Positions 11,166-22,210 are shown, numbered from the stretch's first letter. The stretch is DNA of 64,000 nt from Sipunculus nudus (GCA_026874595.1 CM049314.1:50823812-50887811), one strand, 5' to 3'. The notes: generated by a model not told the origin, from the letters alone. Translations and numbers: made by a program.

Positions 11166-12392
11166 TTAACACCGCCAGGGGCCTCTTACACAGTGCCCAT
11201 ACACTAATTCAAAAGGGCTAAACCCTAAGCTTTCTTGCACTGCTTCTCGGGCCGCAAATATCAAAAAGGGTAAACCCTCATCCCACTGGTTCCCAGTGTC
11301 AAGACAATAAGCTCTAATCATGTTTTTGAGAGTTTGGTGAAATCGCTCTAGAGCACCTTGACTCTCAGGATGGTAGGCACTGGATTTGTAGTGTTTTATG
11401 CCTAGCTCTGCCATAACCTGGGCAAATATATTTGACATGAAATTTGAACCTTGTTCCGTTTGTATTGTTCTTGGTAAGCCAAAAGTAGTAAAAAATTTAA
11501 CCAGAGCTTCAACAATTTTCTTTGCAGATATAGTTCTAAGAGGAATAGCTTCTGGAAATCTAGTTGCAGTACACATGATTGTTAGAACATATTCATTGCC
11601 ATGTTTAGTTTTTCTTAGCGGTCCTACACAGTCAAGTATTATTGATTCAAACGCATCATGTGTTGTTGGTATGGGCGAGAGTGGCGCAGGACTAATTTGG
11701 TGGGTTGGTTTTATAATCATTTGACACACATGACAAGTTTTACAGTATCTCGCCACGTCTCGTTTTAACTTGGGCAAATAGAAGTGTTGGAGAATTTTGT
11801 GTTTGGTTTTCCTGACACCCAAATGTCCTGCCATAGGATGATCATGTGCAAGTTTTAAGATTTCTGGGCGATACTCGGGGGGAACTACAATTTGATAAAG
11901 AGTTTTCCATGTTTCGTCCGCTGGTATAGTGGGAGGTCTATATTTTCTGACTAGTACATCATTCTGAAAGGTGAAACAAGTTGGAACTTTATCTGCTTCC
12001 TCTTTAGTCAAGGCATTTTCTCTAAGGGAGGCAATATCAGGATCTTTCTTTTGCATTGCTATCAAATCATCAGTTTTCATGCTAACTTCTACATTCTTTA
12101 CTCTCCTATCCTTCTTTAACTGTTCATGCCCATTTTGATCAGGCGATTTCACGCCGTTTGTACTCCTTTGGAGATTTCTATTCAGGGTCTGATTGCCCTG
12201 TACTACATTTGTAGTCGAGTCCTTTGGACTGGGTGTGCCACTTGGGTCACATGCGGGCGATTTAACAATTACTCGCGTAACGGGCTTTAAGCCACTGACG
12301 TCATCGTTTGAATGCGCCATAAAGGTTTGCGAGGGGTCAAGTACAGAACTCTCTGGTTTCAGACTTGCCTTTTTACTCATCGCTCGAGTCAC
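11166..12392 (-). CDS. Integrase (zinc finger and catalytic core) of the Gmr1-like element
   Basis: 408 residues. An HHCC zinc finger lies at about 183-223 (HPMAGHLGVRKTKHKI, then CKTCHVC). The catalytic core has D254, then E313 where aspartate is normal (TEQGSNF), then E349 with the usual 35-residue gap. A D-to-E change at the second catalytic position would probably inactivate strand transfer. The family core ends FELVYGH (about 394-400), after which the frame shifts near 11180. One in-frame TAA follows (near 11114) before the frame joins the next block. The first ~110 residues are a hydrophilic linker joined to the protease region. Confidence 0.92.
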   Translation of the reverse strand: MTRAMSKKASLKPESSVLDPSQTFMAHSNDDVSGLKPVTRVIVKSPACDPSGTPSPKDSTTNVVQGNQTLNRNLQRSTNGVKSPDQNGHEQLKKDRRVKNVEVSMKTDDLIAMQKKDPDIASLRENALTKEEADKVPTCFTFQNDVLVRKYRPPTIPADETWKTLYQIVVPPEYRPEILKLAHDHPMAGHLGVRKTKHKILQHFYLPKLKRDVARYCKTCHVCQMIIKPTHQISPAPLSPIPTTHDAFESIILDCVGPLRKTKHGNEYVLTIMCTATRFPEAIPLRTISAKKIVEALVKFFTTFGLPRTIQTEQGSNFMSNIFAQVMAELGIKHYKSSAYHPESQGALERFHQTLKNMIRAYCLDTGNQWDEGLPFLIFAAREAVQESLGFSPFELVYGHCVRGPWRC

Positions 12393-13243
12393 TACACAGC
12401 CTGGAAATACGCCCGGAAACTCCTGCTGGAGCAGGTCTGTGTCCCTATCAGTGTCATTCTGGGATCAATTTTCACTCTGTCACCAGCTAAATCGTTGCCT
12501 AGGAGGAGCGAAACGCCCTCTACTGGCAACTTTGAACAAACTCCTACAGTTACAAATTCAGAGACTAAATCAGATTCTAGTTTCACTCTGTGTAATGGAA
12601 CTTCTAAAAATTCCGAATTAACGCCCTGGACTAGAACTGAACACCCCGCGTAACTCTCTTTAGAGAAGGGAAGAACAGATTTCAAAACGAGGCTTTGGGT
12701 TGCCCCGGTATCCCTTAAAATTTTAACACGGGCTTTTCTTGCATGGTTACCCTCTGACTGAACAAAGCCATCTGACACAAAGGGCTGAAAGCTCTCGTGG
12801 ACAGGGCTTTGTGTTTCACCTTTAGTCTCTAGTTTACTGGGCATTGTTACCGGTTTCATGCTCTGCGTAACAGTTAATGCATTAGGTTTAGGCTTACTTT
12901 GACCGTATCTTTTTCTATAACACTCAGATTCTGTATGCCCCTTGAACTCACAGAATGTACAATATTTGGGTCCCGTCCTAGATTGTCCCTCTTTATGTTG
13001 AGCAGGAGAGTCAGATTGACTTTTATACTGGGGTTTACCATGATCGGACTGTGGTTTACCGGAGCCGGAGTGACCCCGATAGTAGGGACTACCCTTTCTC
13101 CGACCCAGTTTTGGGCTTTTGCTACCCTCTTTTTTCTCACCATACCTCCTCCTGTGACTGGTATAACTGGGGCCGTGCGTCAAGGCAAATTCATCTGCCA
13201 GGACACCAGCCTCGTTTACATTTCTTACTTTATGTTCATCCAA
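12392..13243 (-). CDS. Gag nucleocapsid (zinc knuckle) and aspartic protease
   Basis: 283 residues in a frame continuing the Gag block upstream. A basic, glycine-rich stretch is followed by one CX2CX4HX4C knuckle (CTFCEFKGHTESEC, about residue 95-108), which binds genomic RNA. The protease active site DTGA sits near residue 175, followed by a retropepsin-like LLLGNDL block. The frame breaks near 12440-12460; another frame carries the link to integrase (FPGVFPG, then VVTRAMSKK). Protease thus directly precedes integrase, as expected for Gag-PR-IN-RT order. Confidence 0.88.
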   Translation of the reverse strand: MDEHKVRNVNEAGVLADEFALTHGPSYTSHRRRYGEKKEGSKSPKLGRRKGSPYYRGHSGSGKPQSDHGKPQYKSQSDSPAQHKEGQSRTGPKYCTFCEFKGHTESECYRKRYGQSKPKPNALTVTQSMKPVTMPSKLETKGETQSPVHESFQPFVSDGFVQSEGNHARKARVKILRDTGATQSLVLKSVLPFSKESYAGCSVLVQGVNSEFLEVPLHRVKLESDLVSEFVTVGVCSKLPVEGVSLLLGNDLAGDRVKIDPRMTLIGTQTCSSRSFRAYFQAV

Positions 13244-13824
13244 AATATTTTAATGTCACTACGGATATGCCTTTTGAACTCTTCTATCAACATTAGTTGT
13301 TTGAGTTTTTCAAAATCCTGACCAATTTTCATAGACTGACACCATCTATTAAATGCACTTTCTTTGTCTCTAGCATATTCAACATGAGTTTGATTTTCTC
13401 TTTTTGTGGCATTCCTAAATTTTAAGCGATACGCTTCGGGGACTAATTCATATCTACGGATTTCTGTTTCCGCTTGAGCTTCATATTTCAATTTAAGTTC
13501 TTTTTCACGGATTTCTGTTTCAACTTCATATTTCAATTTAAGTTCATACTTTCTCAATTCTAGTTCTATCGGGTCAATAGCTGTTGCCCCAAGAGGTTCC
13601 TTAATAGGTTTTTCCTCCAAATCAGATTCCTCTTTACTATCTACATCACCATATAATGATTTCTTAAGTACATTTCTTAAACCCTCTACAGTGTATACCT
13701 CCATGATGTCAATATTTAAATGTAGAGCAATAATTTCAAGTTCATTTTTCTTTAACGTATACAATAAGCTCCTATTTCCTCTTAATTGTGGTATAATTTC
13801 ATTTGGTTTAAATTCCGTACCCAT
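13225..13824 (-). CDS. Gag N-terminal and capsid part of the Gmr1-like element
   Basis: 199 residues from the first ATG after the primer-binding site. A strongly charged helical region (about 85-150) repeats LRKYELKLKYE-type heptads and probably forms a coiled coil. It is followed by a capsid segment (YRLKFRNATKRENQTHVEYAR, about 152-172; LIEEFKRHI, about 182-190). The frame is lost near 13240 through an apparent one-base change in TTTT and continues in the block ending at 12392. No homology beyond the Ty3-like Gag type can be claimed by eye. Confidence 0.8.
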   Translation of the reverse strand: MGTEFKPNEIIPQLRGNRSLLYTLKKNELEIIALHLNIDIMEVYTVEGLRNVLKKSLYGDVDSKEESDLEEKPIKEPLGATAIDPIELELRKYELKLKYEVETEIREKELKLKYEAQAETEIRRYELVPEAYRLKFRNATKRENQTHVEYARDKESAFNRWCQSMKIGQDFEKLKQLMLIEEFKRHIRSDIKIFWMNIK

Positions 13825-13960
13825 ATTTGCAAAGTATCAATATAACGTGTCTGAGAAATATACGAGTTCAATTGTAGTTAAATACTAGTTCAATAACTAG
13901 AAGTTATAGAGACCACTGTGAACTTTTACATCCAAATGTAGCCGTTATTACGAAATACAG

Positions 13961-13979
13961 GGTCTCGTCGCGGTCGCCA
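13961..13979 (-). other. Primer-binding site of the Gmr1-like element
   Basis: Read on the minus strand, TGGCGACCGCGACGAGACC starts three bases after the 5' LTR. TGGCGACCG-type sites are used with tRNA-Arg in some Ty3-like elements such as 412 and mdg1; the tRNA here is an inference. Confidence 0.65.
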
Positions 13980-13982
13980 TTA

Positions 13983-14720
13983 TGTTACGGTCCCTTTTCA
14001 CACCAAACAACTCAGGCCGAACCGTAACACATATGCTCAGACACGTTCTCTTCAAATGAATACGTAACCAAAATATGGGTGCAAAAACAGTGCTCTATTA
14101 CTATATTACAATATTTACATTCGTACACAAATAATATAATTGTCAATACATAACGTAATTTATATCCAAGTCTCTGAAGAAAAACTGAGTCTCTAAATAA
14201 CGAACTGCAACGAAATACTTAACTGAATCCGGTATACGAGAAACTGAAGTCCATCATCAACAAATAGTTCGGGCACACACAAAACTTAAGTCCTGTATTA
14301 ATCCATGTGGCACCAGAAAATATAAAGTCTCTCCTCTTCCTAAATAATAAAGTTCATGGCGTGGTTCATGGCATTCCGTGGGCTTGGGGACCAAGAGCCC
14401 ACGGTCACGGTCCCCGGGGAAAACAGTAACATGGCGTAGCAAGATCAATAGTCCCGCCTCGTACTGCAGGCGAGTTCGTTTTATAGGCTTTCAACAATGG
14501 GTGGAAACCGCAGAAGTTTGTGGTTTTGCTTGAGAGAAACGATAGCGCCGTCAGAGCTGCAAAACCAGTACTGAATGGTCCCAGAATAGTGTTTATGTTT
14601 CTCAAAGCGCGTCGCGTCAGTAGTCACTGATAGCGGGGTGGATCCATAAGCGTGGAAACGGGGGTGGCCACACCACTTCGTGGCGCCATCCTCCGATGTC
14701 CGGGTGACGTCCATGCAACA
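13983..14720 (-). repeat. 5' LTR of the Gmr1-like element
   Basis: 738 bp, the same length as the other LTR. On the minus strand it carries a TATA box, CCTATAAAACG, at about 14478-14488, so transcription would start a few tens of bases further along the minus strand. Confidence 0.95.
14479..14485 (-). promoter_or_regulatory. TATA box in the 5' LTR
   Basis: TATAAAA read on the minus strand within the LTR, in a GC-richer context. This is a typical LTR promoter; the matching site in the 3' LTR is near 8808-8814. Confidence 0.6.
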
Positions 14721-14724
14721 CCTG

Positions 14725-16431
14725 TAGAATACTATATGTGAGACTCAAGAACCAGCAAGCATTAAAATTTGAGGACAACTGACAAAAAGACACATACTGA
14801 CAAGGTGGGACAAGAATGAGACCAGACGACTACACCAGATTATGGAGAAGACTAAGGGAAAGAAAATAAGCTATAGTTTATGTAATTGAGGCTTTGGGTT
14901 TCAGAGATATGGCCAATATAATGATATGTGTGTGTTGATAGTGTGCAGCGCCCCCTAGCAGCTATATCCGGTAAATGAAAAACAGGTTTCGAGATATTAC
15001 ATTAGGGCATAATATGCACCAGTTTCAAAAGGATTCTTCAAAAACTGTGGCCAGTAGAATGCTATATGTCAGACGCGAATTTGAGGACAAATGACTAACA
15101 GACAGACACACTGACAAAGTAACATAAGATTGTGACCAGTTGACTACACCAGGTTATGGAGAAGACTCAGAGGAAGAAAATAAGCTATAGTTTATGTCAT
15201 TGAGGCTTATAATTTTGGAGATATGGCTAAACCTGATAAGTTGGTAAGGTTTGCTTCCAGCGCTCTCTAGTGGCCGTATTAAAAAAATGAAAAAACAAGT
15301 TCGAGATACTAGTGTAAGACTTACGATATGTCAGTTTCAAAGAGATTCCTGTAACTCTGTGGCCTCCAAGCTAGATTATTGAAATCTGTGGCGCCACCAC
15401 TTTTGTGTATGATTAAGAGCTATGTGAGATCTATACACATGCAAAATTTCAGGGGGATATGTCAAACCAGTCCTGAAATATAAGCCCGAATGTCTGCAGC
15501 GTATACATAAATGCAGGTGGCGCCAGGTGCCACAAAATCAAGAAAGCTATCCAAGATGTATAAACATGTAAACTTTTAGGCAGATAAGTCAAACCAGTAC
15601 TGAGATATGAGTAAATTTAGCCCACGGCAAACTAACATACGGACGCTGTGTAAAAATGGTGGCAGGTGGCGCCACCTGCCATAAAATCAAGAAAGCGGTC
15701 GGGGATGTATAAACCCGCAAAATTTCAGGTGGATAAGTCAAATCTGTTTTCAAACACAGAAAGCCTTTTTCAATTGGGTACGATGCTTTTTTAGAGCTGT
15801 ATTTACCCAATCTATTCTCATAAAAATTGCAGAACCCTAACATAGAATAATTCTTGTAAAGTTTAAACCAATCATTTTAACAGTTTCATCATAAATCAGT
15901 GTATAAGCTAGAAGAGTTTAAAATTACATTTTTGCTTGTAAAAAACACATCAATGTAGGTGGCGCCACCAATACCTCAAAATCAGGTATGACATATGTGA
16001 TAAACATTAGTGTAAAATTTGGTGATTATAGCTCTAGCCGTTTCTGAGATTTTAATTTTAGTGTGCTTTTTTGGACAGATGACTAAGTTCAACCTCGTGT
16101 AACTCGGCCAAAAATCTCCGAACTAGAACCATTCGAACAAACTTTAGAATGATTGTTCCAGGGATCATTTCTGTGAAATATTGGACAATTTGACTGGACA
16201 GTTGCAGAGAAGAAGATTTTTAAAGGTTTTTAAGCCTTTTCTCTATAAAATCTAAATTAATGCAGATACCCAATAATAAGCTCCAGGGCACCAAGTTTCA
16301 CATGTGACTAATTCTTATATGTAATTTGGAGCTGCTAGCCCCCTGTTCCGACCTACAGCCATGTACGGCGGACAGCGGACGGACGACACTGCGCCATCGC
16401 ATAACGATAGTCGAAGGTTGCTTTTTCGAAG
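14725..16431 (+). repeat. Element C1, right part: 310-bp units, GGTGGCGCCACC units, tail
   Basis: The 310-bp array continues with units at about 14946 and 15256. From 15385 the text changes to the GGTGGCGCCACC class (15387 partial, 15516 partial, 15665 and 15958 intact). From 16010 a long segment follows (CGTTTCTGAGATTTTAATTTTA, then TTTTGGACAGATGACTAAGTTCAA). The tail near 16375-16406 has GACGGACGACACTGCGCCATCGCATAA. The same order, in part, is seen at 20401-20905 and inverted at 29060-29590. Confidence 0.75.
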
Positions 16432-16571
16432 CTAATTTGCCTGAAATTAATGCTTTAATTGAAAGGTCGCTGATCAGCGTTTGATACTGCAGACCGCTGA
16501 TCAGCGTGCTGATCAGCGAATTATACCCTCCCGGTACCGGGTAGCTGCCTGCAACAAGAAGCCCTATAGTA

Positions 16572-16665
16572 GGTCCAGGGGTGGATCCTAAAAAAGGTCC
16601 CTAGGTCCTGAAAAGGGGGGGGGGGGGGTCCAGGCCGCAAAAAATAGTCTGAAACCCTTAAACAA
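16572..16665. repeat. Fragment with GGTCC/GGATCC motifs and a G-run
   Basis: GGTCCAGGGGTGGATCC, then GGTCCCTAGGTCC, then a run of about 17 G and GGTCCAGGCC. Similar GGATCC plus homopolymer pieces occur at 20920-20985 and 22386-22520. They are probably ends of a decayed DNA transposon; the family is not identified. Confidence 0.45.
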
Positions 16666-16671
16666 GCCTTA

Positions 16672-16805
16672 CAAGCCTAATGCAAACCTCTGCAATCGGA
16701 TATACACCAGGTATGATGCTTCAATGCTGGACCATTCCTTTTCAAGTACATGTGTAACATGTATATGAAAAATGGAAGTACTAAACATTTTAACAAGAAA
16801 CAAGT
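16672..16805 (+). repeat. Truncated head of a C-family element
   Basis: About 134 bp match 7424-7560 (CCTAATGCRAACCT, TGCTGGACCATT, CATGTGTAACATGTATATGA). The copy stops where head A2 begins, so A2 may have inserted into or replaced the rest. Confidence 0.75.
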
Positions 16806-16855
16806 ACACAAACATCACTGCAGAATTTCTGGCATAGGTGCATACAACACAAAAA

Positions 16856-18812
16856 CAACGGACCCATGGGTCACGGCGCTCAGCTGTTATATATGATAAA
16901 AAATATGATTTAGGAATGAGGCACATGCTGGTTTTGTGTGGTAATAAATATAAGGTTTATTATGAGTTGTTGGTGTTTAGCTTATGTATGATTTTGATAG
17001 TATCTTTGGAGACAAGGAAGAGGATTGATTTCATTTATTTTATTAACAAATGGAGTGTTATTGTCACACAGATTTTGACTTGGCCATATAACTTATATGC
17101 AGCACATATAATAAAATAGTTTAACTATTTATTGAAATTTAATAACAAATATTGTGCCAATATAACTTTTATTTAAAAAAATAATATGTTTTTTTTTAAA
17201 TAAAATATAATGGAAATGATTATTAAAATAATATTATAGAATATATTCATGAATGCATTCATGAATACATTTTGAAAGTATCTGCACTGGTATTCAAATA
17301 CTTTTATTTTTACATGAATTCCCATTCTTATGCAATAAAATTTTTTAATGCAGTACATATTCATATTCATATTCAAATACATTTGCAAAGCATTCGCACC
17401 ATGTCTAGTATTTATTCAGTTTTAGCCAAACAATGATTTTGAGAATCCAGAATATACAATATTCACAAATTTAAATAATGATCATAAGTACCTGGTTTTA
17501 TGGCTTTTATTTATATTTAAAAAAATAAATGTAATATATTCACTTTTGACTACTTTCACATCAATCTACACACTAGACACAGTAGGAATCTAGATTAATA
17601 TTATCGATTGCATCTTTGTCTATCATTAATTTCCTTCATATGATCCCTAATGATTAGTAATGAATAATATGATTTATTTTTTTATCATTAAAATTGAACT
17701 GAAAAATACTATAGGTGACTGCATGGTGTTTTTGGAATAACACTGACATTAACATTCTATCCATCCATACAAGATTCTTACATCATCAGTAACTGCAAGT
17801 TAATTTTCTGTTACTCATCAACTAACAAATTCCTTTCTATTAATTCTTCTTTAATTTGTTATTAAAACCAATATAAATTTATTAATTTATTGTTAATGGT
17901 TATGTTGTTTTTCAAAACAACTATTAGATGAGTTGGGTTGGACACCTTGATCAACTGTGGCTGGGCATTAGCTGCCTGGCTTCCCCTGTTGATCAAGGGG
18001 ATACATTAAGGAACTTAGAGCTGAAGCTGGGGAGCTGAGCTCTAGCTGACTGCATAACACTAGCTTGATGTAAACAATATGTGACATGGTGCTTGAAAAC
18101 TTGAATAAAATCTACAGTTTTTGATCAACTGGTTTCAAATTTTTGGTGTTAACAGTTGAAATGCAAATTAAATCATGCTTTGAAAATTAAATCCACAGCA
18201 GTTACAGGAAAAAAACGTGCCATGGTCAAACTTGGGCAAAATTTAAGGTACCAATTTTATATTTTTGCATATATTTAAAAAAGCTTAACAGATTTTGATC
18301 TAATTTTTGGTGTACAATTAAATTTTGATTAATTAAAGTTGTATTACTGAGAAAAAGTCCCTACCTTTTACACTTTTGGTCTTAAGTGACCAAATATCTT
18401 TCCTGATTTTTTTCCAAAGTTCATTATGTTTGGGCCTATAACTTTTTTAAATTAAATAATACTGACTTAATTTCTGGCATGTACATAGAAACTATATAGA
18501 GGAATATTTGTTGTAAATATGAAGAAAACCAGATGAGTGGTTTTGATATATGGCAGTCCTGAAGTGTGAAAATAGACTTCTAATAAAAAATTGAGGTTTT
18601 TCCCTAATATCTCGAAGGAATAAAGTCTTATTGACCAAATTTTCGGCATGGTAGGAGATTTTAGGGACATCTAACTGTATGCCGAATTTCAGATTCGTAG
18701 GTCCAATGGTGTCGAAACGTGCCAGTCTTACGGACGGACAGACAGACAAACGGGCGGACGACGGACAATGGACCACGACTATAGCTCAGATGACTTATAG
18801 TCAGCTGAGCTA
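16856..18812 (+). mobile_element. Non-autonomous element A2 with head and hairpin tail
   Basis: The head ACGGACCCATGGGTC-ACGGCGCTCAGCTG is at 16856-16885. The tail hairpin AGCTCAGATGACT-TAT-AGTCAGCTGAGCT (one mismatch) is at 18783-18811, preceded by GACGGACAGACAGAC. The first 530 bp match 33300-33814 in inverse orientation. The last ~660 bp (from about 18150) match the ends of A3 and A7 and, inverted, 28556-29010. At about 1957 bp it is close in length to A7 (about 1997 bp), suggesting a defined full length near 2 kb for this subfamily. No internal tandem array and no gene are seen. Confidence 0.6.
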
Positions 18813-18825
18813 ATGATTGTAGCTG

Positions 18826-20905
18826 GCACCATCAGTCTTGTATACAACAAAGTTATCAAAGCTATGCCAAATTTCCGCTGATATGTCAAACCCCCTCCTG
18901 AGAAATAAGCAAGGACTTACACTGTGCAAAAATTATTGTAGGTGGCACCACCGGTCTTGTACACAATAAAGCTATCCGATATGTAAACATATGCCTAATT
19001 TCAGGCTGATATATCAAATTCCTCCGCAGAAATAAGCAGGCACCTACATTGTGCAAAAGTCATTGTAGGTGGCGACACCTGTCTTGTGAATGAGAAAGCC
19101 ATCAATGACCCATAGACAGGTCAAAATATCACGCTTATATACCAAACTTCCTTTGAGTTTCATGCACTGGGTTGACCAGGCTTAGATGAGAAAGACAGTT
19201 GCCACGAGTGAACTGTGACAAATTGTTGGCTTAACCCTTTACTGTTTACAAACCACTAAAGAGCACTCTAAATGGGCAACTAGAATGCCATGATATGTAT
19301 AGATTCTTTAAGGACAAAAATATTGCATATTATTTCTAAGTTTTAATGATTTTCAATAATCTTCCGCAAATCCTCTTAGTGGGAACTGTTGAAAATTTGA
19401 TAAAGCTACAAAAAAACCTTGCAAAGATATAGCTGTTAGTCTAAATATAAATAGTGTCAGAATTTGTCAGAAATCTAAAATAAATGTAAACAGTAAAGGG
19501 TTAAGCTACTGCAGTGAATAAACTCTTGACCTGCACCTGGCTAGACTGAGTGAACCTTTGACCTGTACCTGGCTGCACTAAGTGAACTCTTGACCTGTTG
19601 CATAATCTGACACAGTTGGCAGTCTGCCAAAGCTATAAATAGACCCAGACTGACCTTTGGGGCCAAATCTGGTGCAGTGGGCCTAATCTGATACAGTTGC
19701 CAGTCTGCTAAAGCTATAAATAGATCCAGGCTGACCTTTTGCCTGTTGCCAAATCTGAAATAGTTGGCAGTCTGCCAAGTTATTTAACCTGAAATCGAAA
19801 TGTCTTGTGGCTGATAAACAGGTGCCAGGCTAGATGTAACTGCTTCACACAGCTAACATATATGGTAAAATGACTCAATTCAATCTCCATAATTCAGCTA
19901 ATCATTCATGTGAAACCATTAAATACAATTATTATAAGAATTATTGTAGGGATTATTCTTATAAAATATTAAACAAATTAGCCTCAGTGGCGTCAGTCGA
20001 AAAACGTTTGGCAGGCTTATAACTCACATAGAAAAATACAGAAAAATAGCTAAGTTCAGCTTCCAGTAACTCAGCATAAATTCACTGAACCAAAATCATT
20101 TGAACAAACTTGAATTATCAACATCTAGTAATAATTAATGCGTGAGATTTAAGTATTTAGCCCAGTGGTTTTTGAGAAGATCCTTGTAGCCACTGAGCTA
20201 AAATGGGTTGTCATGGTATATGACTAAATTCAGCTTCCCATGAATTGACCTAAAGTCATTGAACTGAGACAATTTGAACAGACATCAGAAAGCACTAACC
20301 TGGGATCATTTCTGTGCGATATTAAACAATTTGGCCATATGGTTTCAGTGAAGAAGTTTTTTTGTGGCCCTCAGTATGATACTGGCACTGATGACCCCTG
20401 TACAATAAGGGCCGATGCAGGTGGCGCCACCAATACCTCAATTGCAGATATGACTCATGTGACCAATATTGACATAAAATTTGGTGATGATAGCTCCAGC
20501 CGTTTCTGAGATTGTAATTTTACTATACTTTTTTGGACAGATGACTAAGTTTAACTTCCTGTAACTCAGCCAAAAATCACCAAACTTAAACCATTCAAAC
20601 AAACTTGAGAGAGATTGTTCGAGAAATCATTTCTGTGAAATATTGGACAAATTGGCTGAACAGTTTCGGAGAAGAAGATTTTAAAATTTTTTTAGCTTTT
20701 GCCCTATAAAATCTAAGAAAATGCAGTTAGCCAAAAAATAAGCAAAATCCGATAGAGATTTTTAGATGATTAATTTTTTACATAAAATTTGGTGATTCTA
20801 ACTCCTGCCGTTTTCAAGATATTTTGGGTTAACGTACAGACGACGGCCAACGGACGACAGACAACGCCACACCATCGCATAAGCTCACAGGTTCGTTATA
20901 AAAGG
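18826..20905 (+). mobile_element. C-family element, degenerate array and tail
   Basis: Starts directly after the A2 hairpin. Degenerate palindromes (TGGCACCATCAG, GGTGGCACCACC, GGTGGCGACACC) recur at about 18826, 18943 and 19060, and one intact GGTGGCGCCACC is at 20420. The tail at 20830-20905 reads GACGACGGCCAACGGACGAC, then CCATCGCATAA, then CTCACAGGTTCGTT, the inverse of the C head. The middle has further repeats of GCCAGTCTGCYAAAGCTATAAATAG (about 19620 and 19690). The head is missing, so it is truncated on the left or fused to A2. Confidence 0.55.
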
Positions 20906-20914
20906 TTGCGGCGA

Positions 20915-22210
20915 CGGAAAAAAGGGGGATCCGGACCCCCTGGACCCTCCTCTGGATCCGGTACTGAGGTAGCACAAGACCCCTGTGTACTGACACAAGC
21001 AGGGGAAAATTATCACTCCGTTCAGAAGTTCCTACTTAAAAGATACCCAAATTCCTGGTCAATGACTGCGGCCTCGAACAAAAATAGATCCGAGTTCAGC
21101 GTGACATGGATATTATGCAATGTTATTGGACAAAAGGACAAATCTGCCAGAATAAAGCCTAAAACTCAATAACGCGCGCGTCATGCGTCAAATCTGGAAA
21201 AAGTCGCTCCACTCTATTTATCAATGACTATGACTAACGCGCGCGTCACGTGTCAGCAATCGCTTCTGAAGCGATTTTTGACGCGTGACGCACGCGGATT
21301 CCTGATAATGACAAAACTTTAAGGGGATTCCCTCCAAAGCACTCTCATTCTATTTTTAACAGCGGGTAAACGTTTGATACAATTCTTTAAACTGTTATTA
21401 TTGATGTATATCTGAATAGAAAACGAGCAACAAAGCAACACAAAGGTTTATATATAAATATCATTAAGAATAGTCACTGAGTTCTGTCTTATTTAGAACA
21501 TGTTTGGTCACAAACAGATACATTTGTAAACAATTAAACCAATGCTGATTATCAAGATTACTATTTTTACGAAGATAAAAAAAATTCAAAAGTTGCTAGG
21601 TTACGCTCTTTACACAGCGCTTAACCTATATAGGCCTACTACCTATATCGCAAGCGCTGTTTGTTTTGACCTCGTATTCTGAATCGTTACACCAGAGGGG
21701 GAGCACTGTATTTTGGTCCAATCAGAAGAGACCCTGTGCTGGAAGATAAAATGGGTTACCAGCCAAGCGAGGAATACACGGAGCAAATGTTGTTCATTTC
21801 GTTTTGAGTGACAGCTCACCGCCCGGCAACCGTTTGAACAGGCCACAGGCTCAGAGAGAATGGCCCCCCCCCCCCCCCACGTGGTTTCTGGGCGGAGCCT
21901 GATGCCTGTCGAGTGTTTGTTGACTGCATTTGGTTGGCTGCTAGTCACATCAGCAGTTTTTCTTTCAGCAGACAGGCCCACCACCTGGTGTTAAAGTGCA
22001 TCAAAAACGGTCTAAGCAGGCAGCGCGAAAATCAGTAGCTTCTTTAGAAGCGCAAGATTTCCGCTGCCTCGGGAGCGTAGTGCATGCTAGGTTTATACTG
22101 TCCAATCTGACGCGTGTTGTGCGCGTTGTAGCCGCGTGTTTTTAATTTGTCGCGAGCCGTACGCGTTGCGCAGATTGACGCACGCGTAAGTGTGTTTTCG
22201 GCTTTAAGTA
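20915..22210. other. GC-rich mosaic, no gene supported
   Basis: Holds a GGATCCGGACCCCCTGGACCC segment (20925-20960), two GCGCGCGTCA blocks around 21174 and 21239, a TGACGCGTGACGCACGCG block near 21277, a C-run near 21861-21879, and another GCGCGTT-rich block at 22110-22195. The repeated CGCGCG motifs resemble those at 32300 and 33130. Open frames here (20789-21172 plus, 21643-21984 minus) show no family features. Confidence 0.4.

Larger units (their letters stand above)
8310..14720 (-). mobile_element. Gmr1-like LTR retrotransposon (Ty3-type RT, integrase upstream of RT)
   Basis: A 6411-bp element flanked by CCTG duplications (8306-8309 and 14721-14724). Both LTRs are 738 bp, start TGTTACGG and end CATGCAACA. 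Reading on the minus strand the order is 5' LTR, primer-binding site, Gag, zinc knuckle, protease, integrase, reverse transcriptase, RNase H, polypurine tract, 3' LTR. Ty3 elements normally have integrase last. Integrase before RT combined with a Ty3-type RT is the hallmark of the Gmr1-like group described from deuterostomes. About 11 LTR mismatches counted by eye (about 1.5%) suggest a fairly recent insertion. Several frame breaks disable this copy or reflect base-calling errors. Confidence 0.9.
7415..16431 (+). mobile_element. Non-autonomous element C1, split by the LTR retrotransposon at 8310-14720
   Basis: The head at 7415 reads AACAAGGCCTACAGGCC then AATGCGAACCTGTGCAA. The same head, inverted, opens element C2 at about 31457. 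After it come a 310-bp array (7780-8305 and, beyond the insertion, 14725-15370), a stretch with GGTGGCGCCACC copies (15665, 15958), and a GCGGACGGACGACACTGCGCCATCGCATAA tail near 16375-16406. In sister copies the tail continues to CACAGGTTCGC, the exact inverse of the head's GCGAACCTGTG. Here that last part is diverged. No protein of its own is visible. Confidence 0.55.

Noticed and set aside
12193-13321. Plus-strand open frames of 81-142 residues opposite Gag-PR-IN
   Set aside because: Antisense shadows of the retrotransposon coding region with no motifs.
20789-21172. 127-residue plus-strand open frame
   Set aside because: It starts in a C-family tail and runs through GGATCC-rich transposon remnants; no domain seen.
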